DNA of 40,661 nt from Eggerthellaceae bacterium (GCA_017459925.1 JAFUCC010000032.1:1-40661), one strand, 5' to 3'; numbered from the stretch's first letter, positions 7,489 through 16,347 are shown. Made by a program: numbers and translations. Notes: generated from the letters alone by a model not told the origin.

Positions 7489-8826
7489 GTGGTAGACCAG
7501 TTTTTCTCGCAGGTGTCGTTCGTCGACGTCTTCAACTTCAGCGTGTTTCTGATTTTCACCATTTGTTTCGCCTATCAGCTGTATTACGTGTTCAACGTGC
7601 TGACCACCAAGCCCAAAGAGCTCACGGCCAAGAAGAACCACCGTTACGCCGTGCTCATCTCGGCGCGTAACGAGGCGGCCGTCATCGGCAACCTCATCCA
7701 TTCCATCAAGGTGCAGAACTATCCGCAGGAGCTCATCGACATCTTCGTGATTGCCGACAACTGCACTGACAATACGGCCGAAATCGCCGAGGAGGCCGGC
7801 GCAACGGTGTTCCGCCGCTTCAACGACGAGCTCATCGGCAAGGGCTATGCGCTCGACTTCGCCATTAAGACCATCCTGTCGCGCTACGCCGACCGCGGTT
7901 ACGAGGCCTACTTCGTGTTCGACGCCGACAACGTGCTCGACGTGAACTACTTCCGCGAGATGAACAAGACGTTCGACAACGGCGCGATGGCTTCGACGAG
8001 CTACCGCAACTCGAAGAACTACGATTCGAACTGGATTTCCGCCGGTTACGCCACGTGGTTCCTGCGCGAGGCGAAGTTCCTGAGCCAGGCTCGCCTGAAC
8101 CTGAACACGAGCTGCGCCATCTCCGGCACGGGCTTCTTCATCAGCGCCGAGATCATCAACAAGGTCGGCGGCTGGAAGTGGCACCTGCTGACCGAGGACA
8201 TCGAGTTCTCGACTTCGAGCATCATCGACGGCCTGCGCATCTCGTATTGCCCGACCGCGGTGCTCTATGACGAGCAGCCCATCACGTTCCGCGATTCGTG
8301 GAACCAACGCTTCCGTTGGGCGAAGGGCTTCTACCAGGTGTTCGGCAAATATGCCGGTCAGCTGGTGAAGGGCATCTTCACGCAGACCAAGGGCCACAAG
8401 TTCGCGTGCTACGACATGCTGATGACCATTTCGCCGGCCATGCTGCTGACGATCATCTCGGTGCTGTTCAACGGCACGATCCTGGTGCTCGGCCTGACGG
8501 GCGCCATGTCGACGGGCGTCATGGTTGCGTCCTCGGTGTCGTCGCTGGCGTTCTGCTTGCTCAGCTACGTGGTGGTCATGTTCATGTTCGGCGTGCTGAC
8601 CACGTTCGTGGAATGGGATTCCATCCGTTCCACCACGGGCAAGAAGATCCGCTACATGTTCACGTTCCCGTTCTTCATGCTGACCTACATCCCCATCGCG
8701 CTGGTCGCGTTGGTGAAGAAGGCCGAGTGGAAGCCGATCACGCACACCATTGCCATGTCGGCCGAGGACTTCGCCGACGCTAAGACGTCGGATGCGCTCG
8801 TCATGGGAGCGAACGCCGAGCGATAA
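7489..8826 (+). CDS. Family 2 glycosyltransferase, membrane-bound
   Basis: A processive-type GT2 enzyme that would transfer sugars from a nucleotide donor to a cell-envelope glycan. It has one N-terminal membrane helix, then a GT-A domain with SARNE, the metal-binding DxD (FDADN), a TED motif in LLTEDIE, and QRFRW (NQRFRWAKG), the signature of cellulose- or hyaluronan-synthase-like enzymes. Four to five C-terminal helices follow. The frame is open from an ATG at 7417, but that stretch overlaps the folded leader and reads as charged filler. GTG at 7489 has AAGGAAG just upstream and gives 445 aa, so I prefer it. The gene stands alone between a leader and a terminator. The product is unknown. 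Confidence 0.85.
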   Translation: MVDQFFSQVSFVDVFNFSVFLIFTICFAYQLYYVFNVLTTKPKELTAKKNHRYAVLISARNEAAVIGNLIHSIKVQNYPQELIDIFVIADNCTDNTAEIAEEAGATVFRRFNDELIGKGYALDFAIKTILSRYADRGYEAYFVFDADNVLDVNYFREMNKTFDNGAMASTSYRNSKNYDSNWISAGYATWFLREAKFLSQARLNLNTSCAISGTGFFISAEIINKVGGWKWHLLTEDIEFSTSSIIDGLRISYCPTAVLYDEQPITFRDSWNQRFRWAKGFYQVFGKYAGQLVKGIFTQTKGHKFACYDMLMTISPAMLLTIISVLFNGTILVLGLTGAMSTGVMVASSVSSLAFCLLSYVVVMFMFGVLTTFVEWDSIRSTTGKKIRYMFTFPFFMLTYIPIALVALVKKAEWKPITHTIAMSAEDFADAKTSDALVMGANAER

Positions 8827-8850
8827 TCGGTCGAAAATCCGCAGCAAATC

Positions 8851-8891
8851 GGAGGCCCGGCAGCGAAAAGCTGTCGGGCCTCCGTCGTTTT
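8851..8891 (+). terminator. Terminator after the glycosyltransferase
   Basis: GGAGGCCCGGCAGC (8851-8864) pairs with GCTGTCGGGCCTCC (8870-8883) around a GAAAA loop, followed by GTCGTTTT. Confidence 0.9.
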
Positions 8892-8924
8892 CGAGCGCAT
8901 GCGCGTCAGGTTGCGGCAGCTCGT

Positions 8925-9683
8925 TTGAAGAATGGGCTCTTGTACCGTTCGGTTATGGACGATTTCCACGGAACGGTTCGACAGGCGTTGCGGTTCGCCG
9001 CCGAAGTGGCGGCCGAGACGCTATGGCCAACGCGCTGCGCACTGTGCGATGCGTTGGGAGAGGTGCTCTGCGAGAGGTGCGCAGCCTCGATTCCCCATGT
9101 GGATTGGTGGCGCGCCTGCCGTCGTTGCGGGTCGCCGTTCGGGTACGTGCAGTGCGATATGTGCAACCCCGTCGCCCTCGGGCGCTTGGGGCGCAAGAGC
9201 CTTCCGTTTGCGGCATGCGCGAGCGCCGTCGTGTTCGGCGAAGATGCGGGAAGGGTCGTGCGCGTGTTCAAGGACCAGGGCGAGCAGCGCCTGTCAGCCG
9301 TGATGGCGTCGGCGATGGCAAGGATGGTTCCTCCCGATTGGCGCTTCGACGCCGTGACGTACGTGCCGTCGACGCTCGCGGCCTACCGCCGCCGTGGATA
9401 CGATCACGCAAGCCTTATCGCACATGATGTGGCAGCCGAGCTTGGCGTGTCGTGCGTAGATACCCTGGCGCGTCCCAAGACGCGCGACCAGCGCACGCTC
9501 TCTGGAACGCAGCGCATCGCCAACCTCGACGGGCGTTTCGAAGCGCTCGAGGACGAAATGCCGCTCCGTATCCTGCTCGTCGACGACGTTTTCACGACCG
9601 GCTCCACGTTGTGCGCCGCAACCGACGCCCTTCTTGCCGCAGGTTGCGAAACCGTCTACGGCCTCACCTACGCCCGCGTTTAG
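8925..9683 (+). CDS. comF: ComF family phosphoribosyltransferase-like protein
   Basis: ComF proteins are needed for DNA uptake in naturally competent bacteria; many other bacteria carry homologues of unclear role. The N-terminal third has two zinc-finger-like Cys groups (CALC...CERC and CRRC...CDMC). The C-terminal part is a type I phosphoribosyltransferase fold with the PRPP loop ILLVDDVFTTGST. The length of 252 aa fits the family. The start is uncertain: TTG at 8925 gives the longest form, while ATG at 8955 (MDDFHG) also fits; neither has a strong ribosome site. The stop lies inside the arm of the 207-bp inverted repeat. No other competence genes are nearby. Confidence 0.88.
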   Translation: MKNGLLYRSVMDDFHGTVRQALRFAAEVAAETLWPTRCALCDALGEVLCERCAASIPHVDWWRACRRCGSPFGYVQCDMCNPVALGRLGRKSLPFAACASAVVFGEDAGRVVRVFKDQGEQRLSAVMASAMARMVPPDWRFDAVTYVPSTLAAYRRRGYDHASLIAHDVAAELGVSCVDTLARPKTRDQRTLSGTQRIANLDGRFEALEDEMPLRILLVDDVFTTGSTLCAATDALLAAGCETVYGLTYARV

Positions 9684-9881
9684 GGGAACGGCTGGAAACA
9701 CGCCGCCGGGGCCTTCATGCGACTCGCGGGCTGCGACAAGCGCAAGCGCGGCGGGAGCGAGGACTGTTTGAGCCCGCGAAGCGGGCGAGTTCCACAGCTG
9801 CCGCGCTGGAGCGCAGGAGCGGTTAGCCCGCCGGAGCAAGAAGGCCCCGGCGGCGTGTTTCCAGCCGTTCCCCTAAACGCG
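9675..9881. repeat. 207-bp inverted element with 41-bp perfect arms
   Basis: Bases 9675-9715 and 9841-9881 are exact inverted copies of 41 bp. They cover the last codons and stop of comF (plus strand) and of the lipoprotein gene (minus strand), so both proteins end in Arg-Val followed by the same TAG. The 125-bp centre is GC-rich with smaller repeats (GCGGGC and GAGCCCGCGAAGCGGGC). It would form a very stable hairpin and may serve as a two-way terminator. The arms contain no clear T-run. Confidence 0.85.
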
Positions 9882-12077
9882 TGTGAGGAAGCAGAAGATG
9901 TCGGGAGATTGCTCGTGCAGGGGGTAGGGCAGTCCGGCGGCGCGGAATTCCAGATGCTTCCATGCATGGTCGTCGTCGCTTGCGTAATCGAAGTACACGT
10001 CCTGGCTATCGCCGCCGTCGGCGGATGCCATCGAGCCGCCGGCGTACACGCCCCAGCCGCGCGTCTCATTAAGCGAGCCCTCGAACGCGCGCCCGTCGAA
10101 CGCGAACGTGAAGGTTCCGTCCTCGCGGATTTCCAGCGAGCCGTCGGCCGGGGCTTTCCCTTCGGCATACCAGTCGGCGATGAGCTCGCGGTCGCCTTCG
10201 GTCATCTTCCATGTGCCGACGAACTCCTCGGCTACCCACCAAGGGGTGTCGCCGTAGTCGAGGATGGCGCCCATGCCCACGAGGTTGCCGGTTTCGGGAA
10301 CGAGCGGCACCTCGTGGCCGTGCTGGTTCACGGTGCGCTGTCGCGGACCCGACTCGATCGTCGCCGAGGCGGCCGTGTGGGCGGGGACCATCGACATGAT
10401 GTCGGCGGTGTAATGGTCGTCGACTTTGCGCGTGCGCGGATCGCATTCAAGGCGCACGAGCCGCCCGTCTTCCAACCGCATGTCGTAGAAGTTGTAGCGC
10501 AAACCCGCCTCGAGGAAGCACACGGCACCCTCGTCTATGACCGTGGCGTCGCCCAGCTGCCCGTCTTCGCCGACAAGCGTGCCGTTCACGCTCATGCGCA
10601 TCTTGTACGCCTGGTTCTTGGTATGCGCCTGATAGCTTTCGGCTGCGGGCGCGGGCAAGCCGGTGGCGCCGTCAATCGAGCATGCGCGCTCGAAGAGGAT
10701 GCGGTCGTAGCTTGCCAGGCAATCGCGGTCGGCCATGGTGACCGCCGCCGGATTGCTCGGGAACGCCCAGGTCGTGTACGGCGCGCTCGGCGTGAAGCCC
10801 TCCTCAAACTCCTTCACCAGCTCCACCTCGCCGTCGAGCTTGAACACGGCGGTCGGGTAGTTTTCGGAATTGCGGTCTCCGAACCCGTACACGTACCAGT
10901 TGCCGTCCACGCGCACGAGGCTCGGCATGTAGTCCTGGCGGTGCATGTCGTAGAACCACGGGTAGGTCGCCGCTTCGCCCGTCGGCGTGAAATCATCGCC
11001 TTCTCCCGTGCCGACTTCGACGGCGAATTGCCAGCCGGCGGTCGCATTCGACGTGTTGGGCGACGTGCCGAGCAGGCCCTGCGGGCGCGCGTCATCGTCG
11101 TGGGTGCGCGTCACGCGGACCGAACGGCCCTGCGCATCGTCGGGCAGCGCGTACGTTTTGCCGTATTCCAATTGCGCGATGAACTCGTCGGGAAGCGTCT
11201 TGCATGCATCGGCGAACAGCTCGGGGTGCTCCGCGTAGGGGAGCGAAACGTACATGCCCTGGTACGTGTCGGCATGCGAGAGGTCGCTGCTGTTGAAGTA
11301 GAACTTCATGCTCAGGTAATCGGCCGTCCACGCCAGCGCGCCGTTCGCAGCGGGGTCTTCCAGCTTGCCGCGCACGATTTGCGCCACGTCCTCGTCCTCT
11401 TCGAACATGCCCTCGAAATAGTACTTCTCGTGCATTGCCGCATCGATGAGCTCGGGCAGCTGCGCCGTGTCGGTGACGAGGTCGCCCAGTGCAAGCTCCT
11501 TGCCTGTGGCGGAGTCGTAGACGTGCGAGGAGAAACTCAGCTTCTTGCCCCAGCCGTCGATTTCGGAGACGCTCGTTTCCAGCAGGCACGTCAGGCTGCT
11601 GTCGGCGCGCGTCACGGCGGCTTGGCTGATGAAGTTGATGAAGTCGACCGCCTGCACGGTGTTGTCGACGCCGCCGAGCAGAACGTCGAGCTCGTGCCCT
11701 TCGGTCGTGCTCTGCGCATTCGGGTCGTTCGCGTGGTCGTGCACCCTGTCGACGGTTGTCGTGGCGGCCAGCTTGTTGCGGCTTTCGAGTGCGGCCTTCA
11801 GCTCGTCGTAGCCCGCGGATTCAACGGCGACTTCGGTGTATTCGCCATAACCGCCGTGGCCCGTTTGCTCGCCGACCTCCGCATAGTCGCATCGCGTGGT
11901 GCTCACTTGAAGCTGTTCCATAACGCTCACGTCCTTTTGATCTGGGCTGTTGCTGGAAGCTGTCGACGAACTTGCCCCGTTTGCCGCGCATCCGCCAAGC
12001 GCAATGAGGCATGCGAGGGCGAGGGCCAGGACGAGGGCGAGGGCCAGGGGAATCGTGGTACGGCGGGTTTCAACCAT
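9873..12077 (-). CDS. Large secreted lipoprotein, DUF3298-like
   Basis: A 734-aa lipoprotein. The signal peptide has Arg residues, a long Leu/Ala stretch and the lipobox LGGC with the modified Cys at residue 30, followed by a Ser/Thr/Asn linker. Residues about 90-290 (FINFISQAA, SSHVYDSATGKELALGDLV, YFNSSDLS...YVSLPY) resemble the DUF3298/RsiV-like extracellular fold. The rest is not recognised; late in the protein FVGTWKMTEGD and the following strands look like a small lipocalin-type beta domain. I chose ATG at 12077 because GGAGAC lies just upstream; an upstream ATG at 12113 lacks this. It is monocistronic and convergent with comF. No enzyme motif is visible; a role in binding or sensing at the surface is a guess. 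Confidence 0.8.
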   Translation of the reverse strand: MVETRRTTIPLALALVLALALACLIALGGCAANGASSSTASSNSPDQKDVSVMEQLQVSTTRCDYAEVGEQTGHGGYGEYTEVAVESAGYDELKAALESRNKLAATTTVDRVHDHANDPNAQSTTEGHELDVLLGGVDNTVQAVDFINFISQAAVTRADSSLTCLLETSVSEIDGWGKKLSFSSHVYDSATGKELALGDLVTDTAQLPELIDAAMHEKYYFEGMFEEDEDVAQIVRGKLEDPAANGALAWTADYLSMKFYFNSSDLSHADTYQGMYVSLPYAEHPELFADACKTLPDEFIAQLEYGKTYALPDDAQGRSVRVTRTHDDDARPQGLLGTSPNTSNATAGWQFAVEVGTGEGDDFTPTGEAATYPWFYDMHRQDYMPSLVRVDGNWYVYGFGDRNSENYPTAVFKLDGEVELVKEFEEGFTPSAPYTTWAFPSNPAAVTMADRDCLASYDRILFERACSIDGATGLPAPAAESYQAHTKNQAYKMRMSVNGTLVGEDGQLGDATVIDEGAVCFLEAGLRYNFYDMRLEDGRLVRLECDPRTRKVDDHYTADIMSMVPAHTAASATIESGPRQRTVNQHGHEVPLVPETGNLVGMGAILDYGDTPWWVAEEFVGTWKMTEGDRELIADWYAEGKAPADGSLEIREDGTFTFAFDGRAFEGSLNETRGWGVYAGGSMASADGGDSQDVYFDYASDDDHAWKHLEFRAAGLPYPLHEQSPDIFCFLTRV

Positions 12078-12203
12078 GATGTCTCCGAACGAAACAAGCG
12101 CCGATAGTTGCATAAGTAATTCTAACGAATAACAAGTGCGAGGGCGCCTTCTTCGAGTGCAGAACTTGCAATCTCGAACTTAACCTGTTTGTGCCAAACC
12201 GCC

Positions 12204-12613
12204 GCCGATATGCTGTCGGTCTGGCATAGAGCCGTCGTGGCGGGCCGTACTTTGACCGATATGCTGCCAGGCTCGCAGGAGCAACTCGTACTTCGGGCGA
12301 TATCCTTCCATGACAGCAAACCGGGTCGATTCCATGGAAGGATATCGGCCTAAGTACGGCCGTTGGCAGGATAACCCGCACAAGTACGGGATATCCTGCC
12401 AGGCACACCGCCAAAATCGTACTTGGACCCTATATCCTTCCACGAAATCGCGTCGGATCGCACGCATGGCAGGATATCTTCCGAAGTACGAGTTGCTCCT
12501 GCGAGCCTGGCAGCATATCGGCCAAAGTACGACTGCTGCCTGAGCGCAAGGCAGCATATCGCCGGAAGTGCGGACAGGGCCTACGGGGATGGCGGGATGT
12601 TTCCCAAAGTACG
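12204..12613. repeat. Cluster of about 11 short repeats in both orientations
   Basis: A unit near TGGCAGGATATCGGCC followed by AAGTACG occurs about eleven times: minus-oriented at about 12204, 12246, 12287, 12382 and 12418, plus-oriented at about 12333, 12363, 12465, 12507, 12549 and 12589. Bases 12256-12296 are the exact reverse complement of 12481-12521 (41 bp). Inside, 12300-12312 pairs with 12333-12345 (13 bp). The whole block could extrude as a nested cruciform. Spacing is irregular and orientation mixed, so it is not a CRISPR array. No credible gene lies here. Confidence 0.85.
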
Positions 12614-12699
12614 GATGGCGCCGTTCCTGGTCAACGGTGGTTTAGTTGCGGTACGGCCATTGTTGAGGCTTGGTCCGCAGCCTGGCCAATAGGCGATGC

Positions 12700-12745
12700 A
12701 AAAAGGACGGACCGCCGCATGAAGGAGGGGGGAGCGGCGGTCCGT
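12700..12745 (-). terminator. Terminator of the racemase/opine dehydrogenase operon
   Basis: ACGGACCGCCGC (12707-12718) pairs with GCGGCGGTCCGT (12734-12745). On the minus strand it is followed by CCTTTTTGC, a proper T-run. Confidence 0.85.
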
Positions 12746-12937
12746 AATTATAGAAGTGGCGGGACCTTATTTGGTGGAGGGAAGGGAACCCGCCGTGCTT
12801 CAGACCTTCTCGAATATAAGACAATGTCTAACAAAAGGCAATATCTAATTGAAAATTTGTACAAGTTAACTAAATGCGCCGCATGCGTCGATCTGGCCAG
12901 GCAAGCCCGACACACTCACGCCGATACACCCGGTTGC
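12746..12937. other. AT-rich untranslated gap
   Basis: This stretch lies between the racemase stop and the terminator. The part around 12815-12875 is clearly AT-rich against the high-GC surroundings. I see no gene, tRNA or strong hairpin. It is probably the 3' untranslated end of the minus-strand operon. Confidence 0.5.
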
Positions 12938-13687
12938 CTAAATGCATCCGTAGTAGCGCTTTTGGGTCACGGCGTGCTGGGCCCACTCGATGAGCGTGAT
13001 GAAGTCGAACACCGGCAGACCCGTCGCATCATGAATGTCAGCCGCATAAGGTGGAAGGTCGCTGCATTCCAGCAGGATGGCGCCGATGTCCGGATGCTCT
13101 TCGATGCGCATACGCGCGAGCGCCACCAGGTCGTCGATGAGCGCGCCGTTGTCGATTGCGGTCTTTCCCCAGCGTATGGGAGCGAAGGCAGGCCGGTCGC
13201 CGAGGTTCTGCACGATAAGGCGGTCTGGCCGGGCGCCGACGCTGGCGAGCAAGTCTGGTGTGATCGAGTCACCGTCGGCGGCGAATACGAGAATCTTCTG
13301 CTCGCGCTTCAGCCCCACCTCGATGAGCGGCACCTGCACGAGGCTCGACAAGAACACGGGGACGCTTACGGCGTCGGCCACGGCGCCTTGAAAGTGCGCG
13401 AAGAACCCGCACGCGCCCACGATGGCGCGCGCGCCGGCCGCCTCGAGCTTGCGCGCCGCCTCCACGACGACGTCTTCGAGCGCCGGGTCGCCTTCGAACA
13501 GCCGCTCGATTTCGAAGACGACTTCCTCGTACAGCACGGGAAAGTCGAACGTCGACGCGTTCACGACGTTTCCGGGAAGCTTCGGGTAGTCGAGCCGGAT
13601 GGCGATGATGCCGATGGGAAAGCCTGCCGTAGTGCGGGCTGCGGCCGAAACGACTGCGCGCCGCTGCCGCTCATCGCGAATGCTCAT
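12938..13687 (-). CDS. Aspartate/glutamate racemase family protein
   Basis: A 249-aa member of the cofactor-independent Asp/Glu/hydantoin racemase family. The two catalytic cysteines expected of a two-base mechanism are visible: Cys93 in GACGFF and Cys208 in LLECSDLPPY. It begins 6 nt after the opine dehydrogenase stop, with a ribosome site (GGAGGAG) inside the end of that gene, so the two are co-translated. The substrate cannot be read from sequence; a racemase paired with an opine dehydrogenase suggests it supplies or inverts the amino acid used there. It could instead be a decarboxylase or isomerase of the same fold. Confidence 0.82.
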   Translation of the reverse strand: MSIRDERQRRAVVSAAARTTAGFPIGIIAIRLDYPKLPGNVVNASTFDFPVLYEEVVFEIERLFEGDPALEDVVVEAARKLEAAGARAIVGACGFFAHFQGAVADAVSVPVFLSSLVQVPLIEVGLKREQKILVFAADGDSITPDLLASVGARPDRLIVQNLGDRPAFAPIRWGKTAIDNGALIDDLVALARMRIEEHPDIGAILLECSDLPPYAADIHDATGLPVFDFITLIEWAQHAVTQKRYYGCI

Positions 13688-13693
13688 GACCTG

Positions 13694-14938
13694 CTACTCC
13701 TCCACATATGAACCGTCATGCAGGTATGCCAACAGCTGCTCGCGGTTGAGGTGTGCGATGCCGAGGTCGGCGAGCGTCATGCCGGTTTCGAAGTAGTTCG
13801 CGTGGTTCATCACGCCGCCGAGCACGATCATGGCGTCGATGATGGGCGTGGGCACGCCGAACTTCACGCCCAGCTCATGGTATACGTGGCAGCCCACTGG
13901 CACGTCTTCGGTGACGTAGCGGTTCTTTATCGAGAACGGCCCGGTGGCGAACCCGACTTCCCACTGCTCTTCAAACGGCACGTTGCAGCCGGCTCCCATG
14001 TATTCCTGCCCGAGCACGCTCGTGCGCTGGAAGAACACGTCGCGGTCGAAGGGCTGGATACCCACGCCGATGGCTTCGGCCAGTGCGATTTCCTCGTTGT
14101 AGAACTGGTACTGCACTTCGGAAATGGACGGGCAGAACGAATGCGAGTAAATCGAGTACTCGTGCAGATTCTTGCCGAGCACGGTCCCGAAGTTCTCCAT
14201 TGTGGACACGCCTAGCAGGGTTCCGGGAACGTGGATGACGGGATTCACGTTCGAGAAGCCGATGTCGAGCACGGTGTCGCCTGCCACGGCGCCATCGCCT
14301 TGGGTTATGGCGTCGAAGCATCCGAGCGCCTTCGAGCTTTCCACGAACGCGGCCGTGTCGCGCGTGGGCAGGGCGCTGCCGCGCAGCGTGATGGCGCGGT
14401 ACACGAGCGAGACGTGCGCGTTCGCAATGCCGCCTTCGGTGTCGACACGCGTGCCGTACGGTGCTGACGACCACCCGCCGATGATGACGTCGGCCGTGCT
14501 GCCCGCTTCGCGCATCATCTTGCGCAGGCGCAGCGAACCGTAGTTGTCGGGGATGATGTGAATGATCTGCCCGTCTTCAAGATGGGGGATGAGCTCCTTG
14601 AAGAACGCTTCATGCGCAATCGAGGGGACGCCCACGATGACGAGCTTCGCGCCGCGCACCGCTTCGGCGACTGAGTTCGTCACGAGCGCGTACCGCGCGT
14701 TGCCGAAACGCTCGAAGCCGTATTTGCTCTGCGTGCCCGGTGCCTTCGCCTGTATGGTTATGCCCGTGCGCTCCACGGTCCCGAGAGAGGTCTCGTAGAA
14801 GGGGTCGAGGTCGCAGATGCGGACTTCCTGCCCTGCGAGCGCGCAATCGGCTCCGCAGGTCTTGCCGACGGCTCCGCCGCCGAGGATGGCGATGGGAGCG
14901 CTTCTCAGCTCTTCGATGGAGGGGATCTCGATGGTCAT
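13694..14938 (-). CDS. Opine/octopine dehydrogenase family protein
   Basis: A 414-aa NAD(P)-dependent dehydrogenase. The N-terminal Rossmann motif is ILGGGAVG (about residues 18-25), and the C-terminal helical domain matches the NAD/NADP octopine/nopaline dehydrogenase family. Such enzymes reductively condense an amino acid with a 2-oxo acid, or run the reverse. A conserved-looking His in the C-terminal segment (LHEYSIYSHSFCPSI) is a candidate catalytic residue. It is the first gene of a two-gene operon with the racemase. TGAAAGGACCT lies before the start. Exact substrates are unknown; ketopantoate reductase-like activity is a less likely alternative because of the length. Confidence 0.82.
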   Translation of the reverse strand: MTIEIPSIEELRSAPIAILGGGAVGKTCGADCALAGQEVRICDLDPFYETSLGTVERTGITIQAKAPGTQSKYGFERFGNARYALVTNSVAEAVRGAKLVIVGVPSIAHEAFFKELIPHLEDGQIIHIIPDNYGSLRLRKMMREAGSTADVIIGGWSSAPYGTRVDTEGGIANAHVSLVYRAITLRGSALPTRDTAAFVESSKALGCFDAITQGDGAVAGDTVLDIGFSNVNPVIHVPGTLLGVSTMENFGTVLGKNLHEYSIYSHSFCPSISEVQYQFYNEEIALAEAIGVGIQPFDRDVFFQRTSVLGQEYMGAGCNVPFEEQWEVGFATGPFSIKNRYVTEDVPVGCHVYHELGVKFGVPTPIIDAMIVLGGVMNHANYFETGMTLADLGIAHLNREQLLAYLHDGSYVEE

Positions 14939-15003
14939 GCGTAGGTCCTTTCATGGAGTGGTCCTTGATGCTTTGGCGAGGGTTCGCCTTGCGTTCGAAA
15001 GAA

Positions 15004-15009
15004 AGTATA
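15004..15009 (-). promoter_or_regulatory. Candidate -10 of the opine dehydrogenase operon
   Basis: TATACT on the minus strand about 65 bp before the start codon. No clear -35 is seen (GTGTTT lies 17 bp upstream). Confidence is low. Confidence 0.35.
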
Positions 15010-15121
15010 GGCACTTTGAACTGCGCAAACACGAATCCGGATATGCATATTGCCGATGCCTTGTTCTCAGAAAAACCGATATCTGAAAACTGCGTAGCAA
15101 AGCCTCGATAATCCCTATAAA

Positions 15122-15208
15122 TCCTAGCGTTGAACTAGGAATAAAAGTTTTCTAGAATGACTCGCCGTATCAATCGAAGCCGCGCGCTTCGCAAACTCGG
15201 CGCGCGGC
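15122..15208 (+). promoter_or_regulatory. Promoter, operator-like palindrome and leader hairpin of the met transporter
   Basis: TTGAAC (15130-15135) and TAGAAT (15153-15158) are 17 bp apart. An inverted repeat, TCCTAG-N7-CTAGGA (15122-15127/15135-15140), overlaps the -35, and TTCTAGAA overlaps the -10. The transcript would start near 15165 and soon form a GCCGCGCGC/GCGCGCGGC hairpin (15179-15208). The palindrome is a candidate operator for a methionine- or sulfur-responsive repressor; no SAM riboswitch was recognised. Confidence 0.6.
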
Positions 15209-15242
15209 GGACGCAAAGGGAAACCGGAAAGGAACGATACGT

Positions 15243-16157
15243 ATGAAAAAGACGGGAAAGAAACTATTGGCGACGCTTGCCGTTGCCGCGTTCGGGGCGG
15301 TGCTTGCATTCGGGCTTGTGGGATGCGGCGGGTCCGCGTCGTCCTCGGCTGCATCGGGTGACTCGTCGAGCGCCGAGGCATCGGGCTCGGCTTCCTCGGA
15401 GGCCGCAGCGAGCCTCGAGACCATCACCGTGGCCGCCGTGCCGACGCCGCATGCTGAGATCCTGAACGACGTCGTGGCGCCCATCCTCGAGGAGCAGGGT
15501 TACGAGCTCGTCGTGAAGGAGTTCTCCGATTACGTGCTGCCGAACACGGTGACCGAAGAAGGGGAGGTCGACGCCAACTACTTCCAGCACTTGCCGTACC
15601 TCGAGAACTTCAACGACGAGCAGGGAACCCATCTCGTGTCGGTGACTGCCGTGCACTACGAGCCGTTCGGCCTGTACGCGGGCAAGGACAAGAGCGTTAC
15701 CAGCCTCGATCAGCTGGCCGATGGCGCGAAGGTGGCGGTGCCGAACGACGCGACCAACGAGGCGCGTGCGCTCCTGCTGCTGCAGGACGCCGGCCTGATC
15801 AAGCTCGACAGCGCTGCCGGCCTGAAGGCCACCAAGGCTGACATCGTCGAGAACCCGAAGAACCTCGACATCATCGAGCTCGAAGCCGCTCAGACGGCGC
15901 TTTCCCTCGCCGACGTCGACATTGCCGCCATTAACTCGAACTATGCGCTGGAAGCCGGCCTGAACGTTGCCAAAGACGCCATCGTCACCGAGAGCGCCGA
16001 CAGCGAAGCCGCCAAGACCTATGCGAACCTGCTGGTCGTGAAGGAAGGCAACGAGGACAATGCGGGCATCAAGGCGCTTGCCAAGGCCCTCAACTCCGAC
16101 GAGGTGCGCGATTACATCAACAACACGTACAGCGGTGCGGTGCTCCCTATCTTCTAA
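15243..16157 (+). CDS. metQ: MetQ/NlpA-type substrate-binding lipoprotein (copy 1)
   Basis: The solute-binding part of a methionine-type ABC importer, anchored outside the membrane. The signal peptide ends at the lipobox with Cys28 (LVGC), followed by a Ser/Ala/Glu linker of about 28 residues. The NlpA fold starts at ITVAAVPTPHAEILNDVVAPILEEQGYELVV. YVLPNTVTEEGEVDANYFQHLPYL is the family hallmark. AAAGGAAC lies 6 nt before the ATG. It is 304 aa. A close paralogue follows at 16433. The two differ in ligand-pocket neighbourhoods (YEPFGLY against IEPMRIY), so they may bind different amino acids. Confidence 0.92.
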   Translation: MKKTGKKLLATLAVAAFGAVLAFGLVGCGGSASSSAASGDSSSAEASGSASSEAAASLETITVAAVPTPHAEILNDVVAPILEEQGYELVVKEFSDYVLPNTVTEEGEVDANYFQHLPYLENFNDEQGTHLVSVTAVHYEPFGLYAGKDKSVTSLDQLADGAKVAVPNDATNEARALLLLQDAGLIKLDSAAGLKATKADIVENPKNLDIIELEAAQTALSLADVDIAAINSNYALEAGLNVAKDAIVTESADSEAAKTYANLLVVKEGNEDNAGIKALAKALNSDEVRDYINNTYSGAVLPIF

Positions 16158-16177
16158 ACCCGCGCTTGCTGAAACCG

Positions 16178-16256
16178 GTTGCCCAGCTGATCCTTCCCCC
16201 CTCTTTCTTCGGCTGGGCAACTCCCGAGAAGCCGCGAAATGCGGCTTCTCCTATTT
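16178..16256 (+). terminator. Double hairpin terminator after metQ copy 1
   Basis: GTTGCCCAGC (16178-16187) pairs with GCTGGGCAAC (16212-16221). A second hairpin, GAGAAGCCGC-GAAAT-GCGGCTTCTC (16226-16250), is followed by CTATTT. The second is the likely terminator. Confidence 0.75.
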
Positions 16257-16347
16257 CCCCATATTCGGTCCGTATTAATCGTGGGCGATTGCTCAATTAT
16301 CTGAAAAATTGATAGCAAGACATAAGAAACACGCATTACTGCAGGTC

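Noticed and set aside
9717..12107. A 796-codon open frame on the plus strand
   Set aside because: It is antisense to the lipoprotein gene, which has a signal peptide, lipobox and ribosome site. It starts inside the inverted repeat and has no family features.
12204..12613. CRISPR array
   Set aside because: Units occur in both orientations with irregular spacing and diverged sequence; no cas genes are near.
15165..15242. SAM riboswitch before metQ
   Set aside because: The leader is only about 78 nt with one simple hairpin. None of the conserved SAM riboswitch segments were found.
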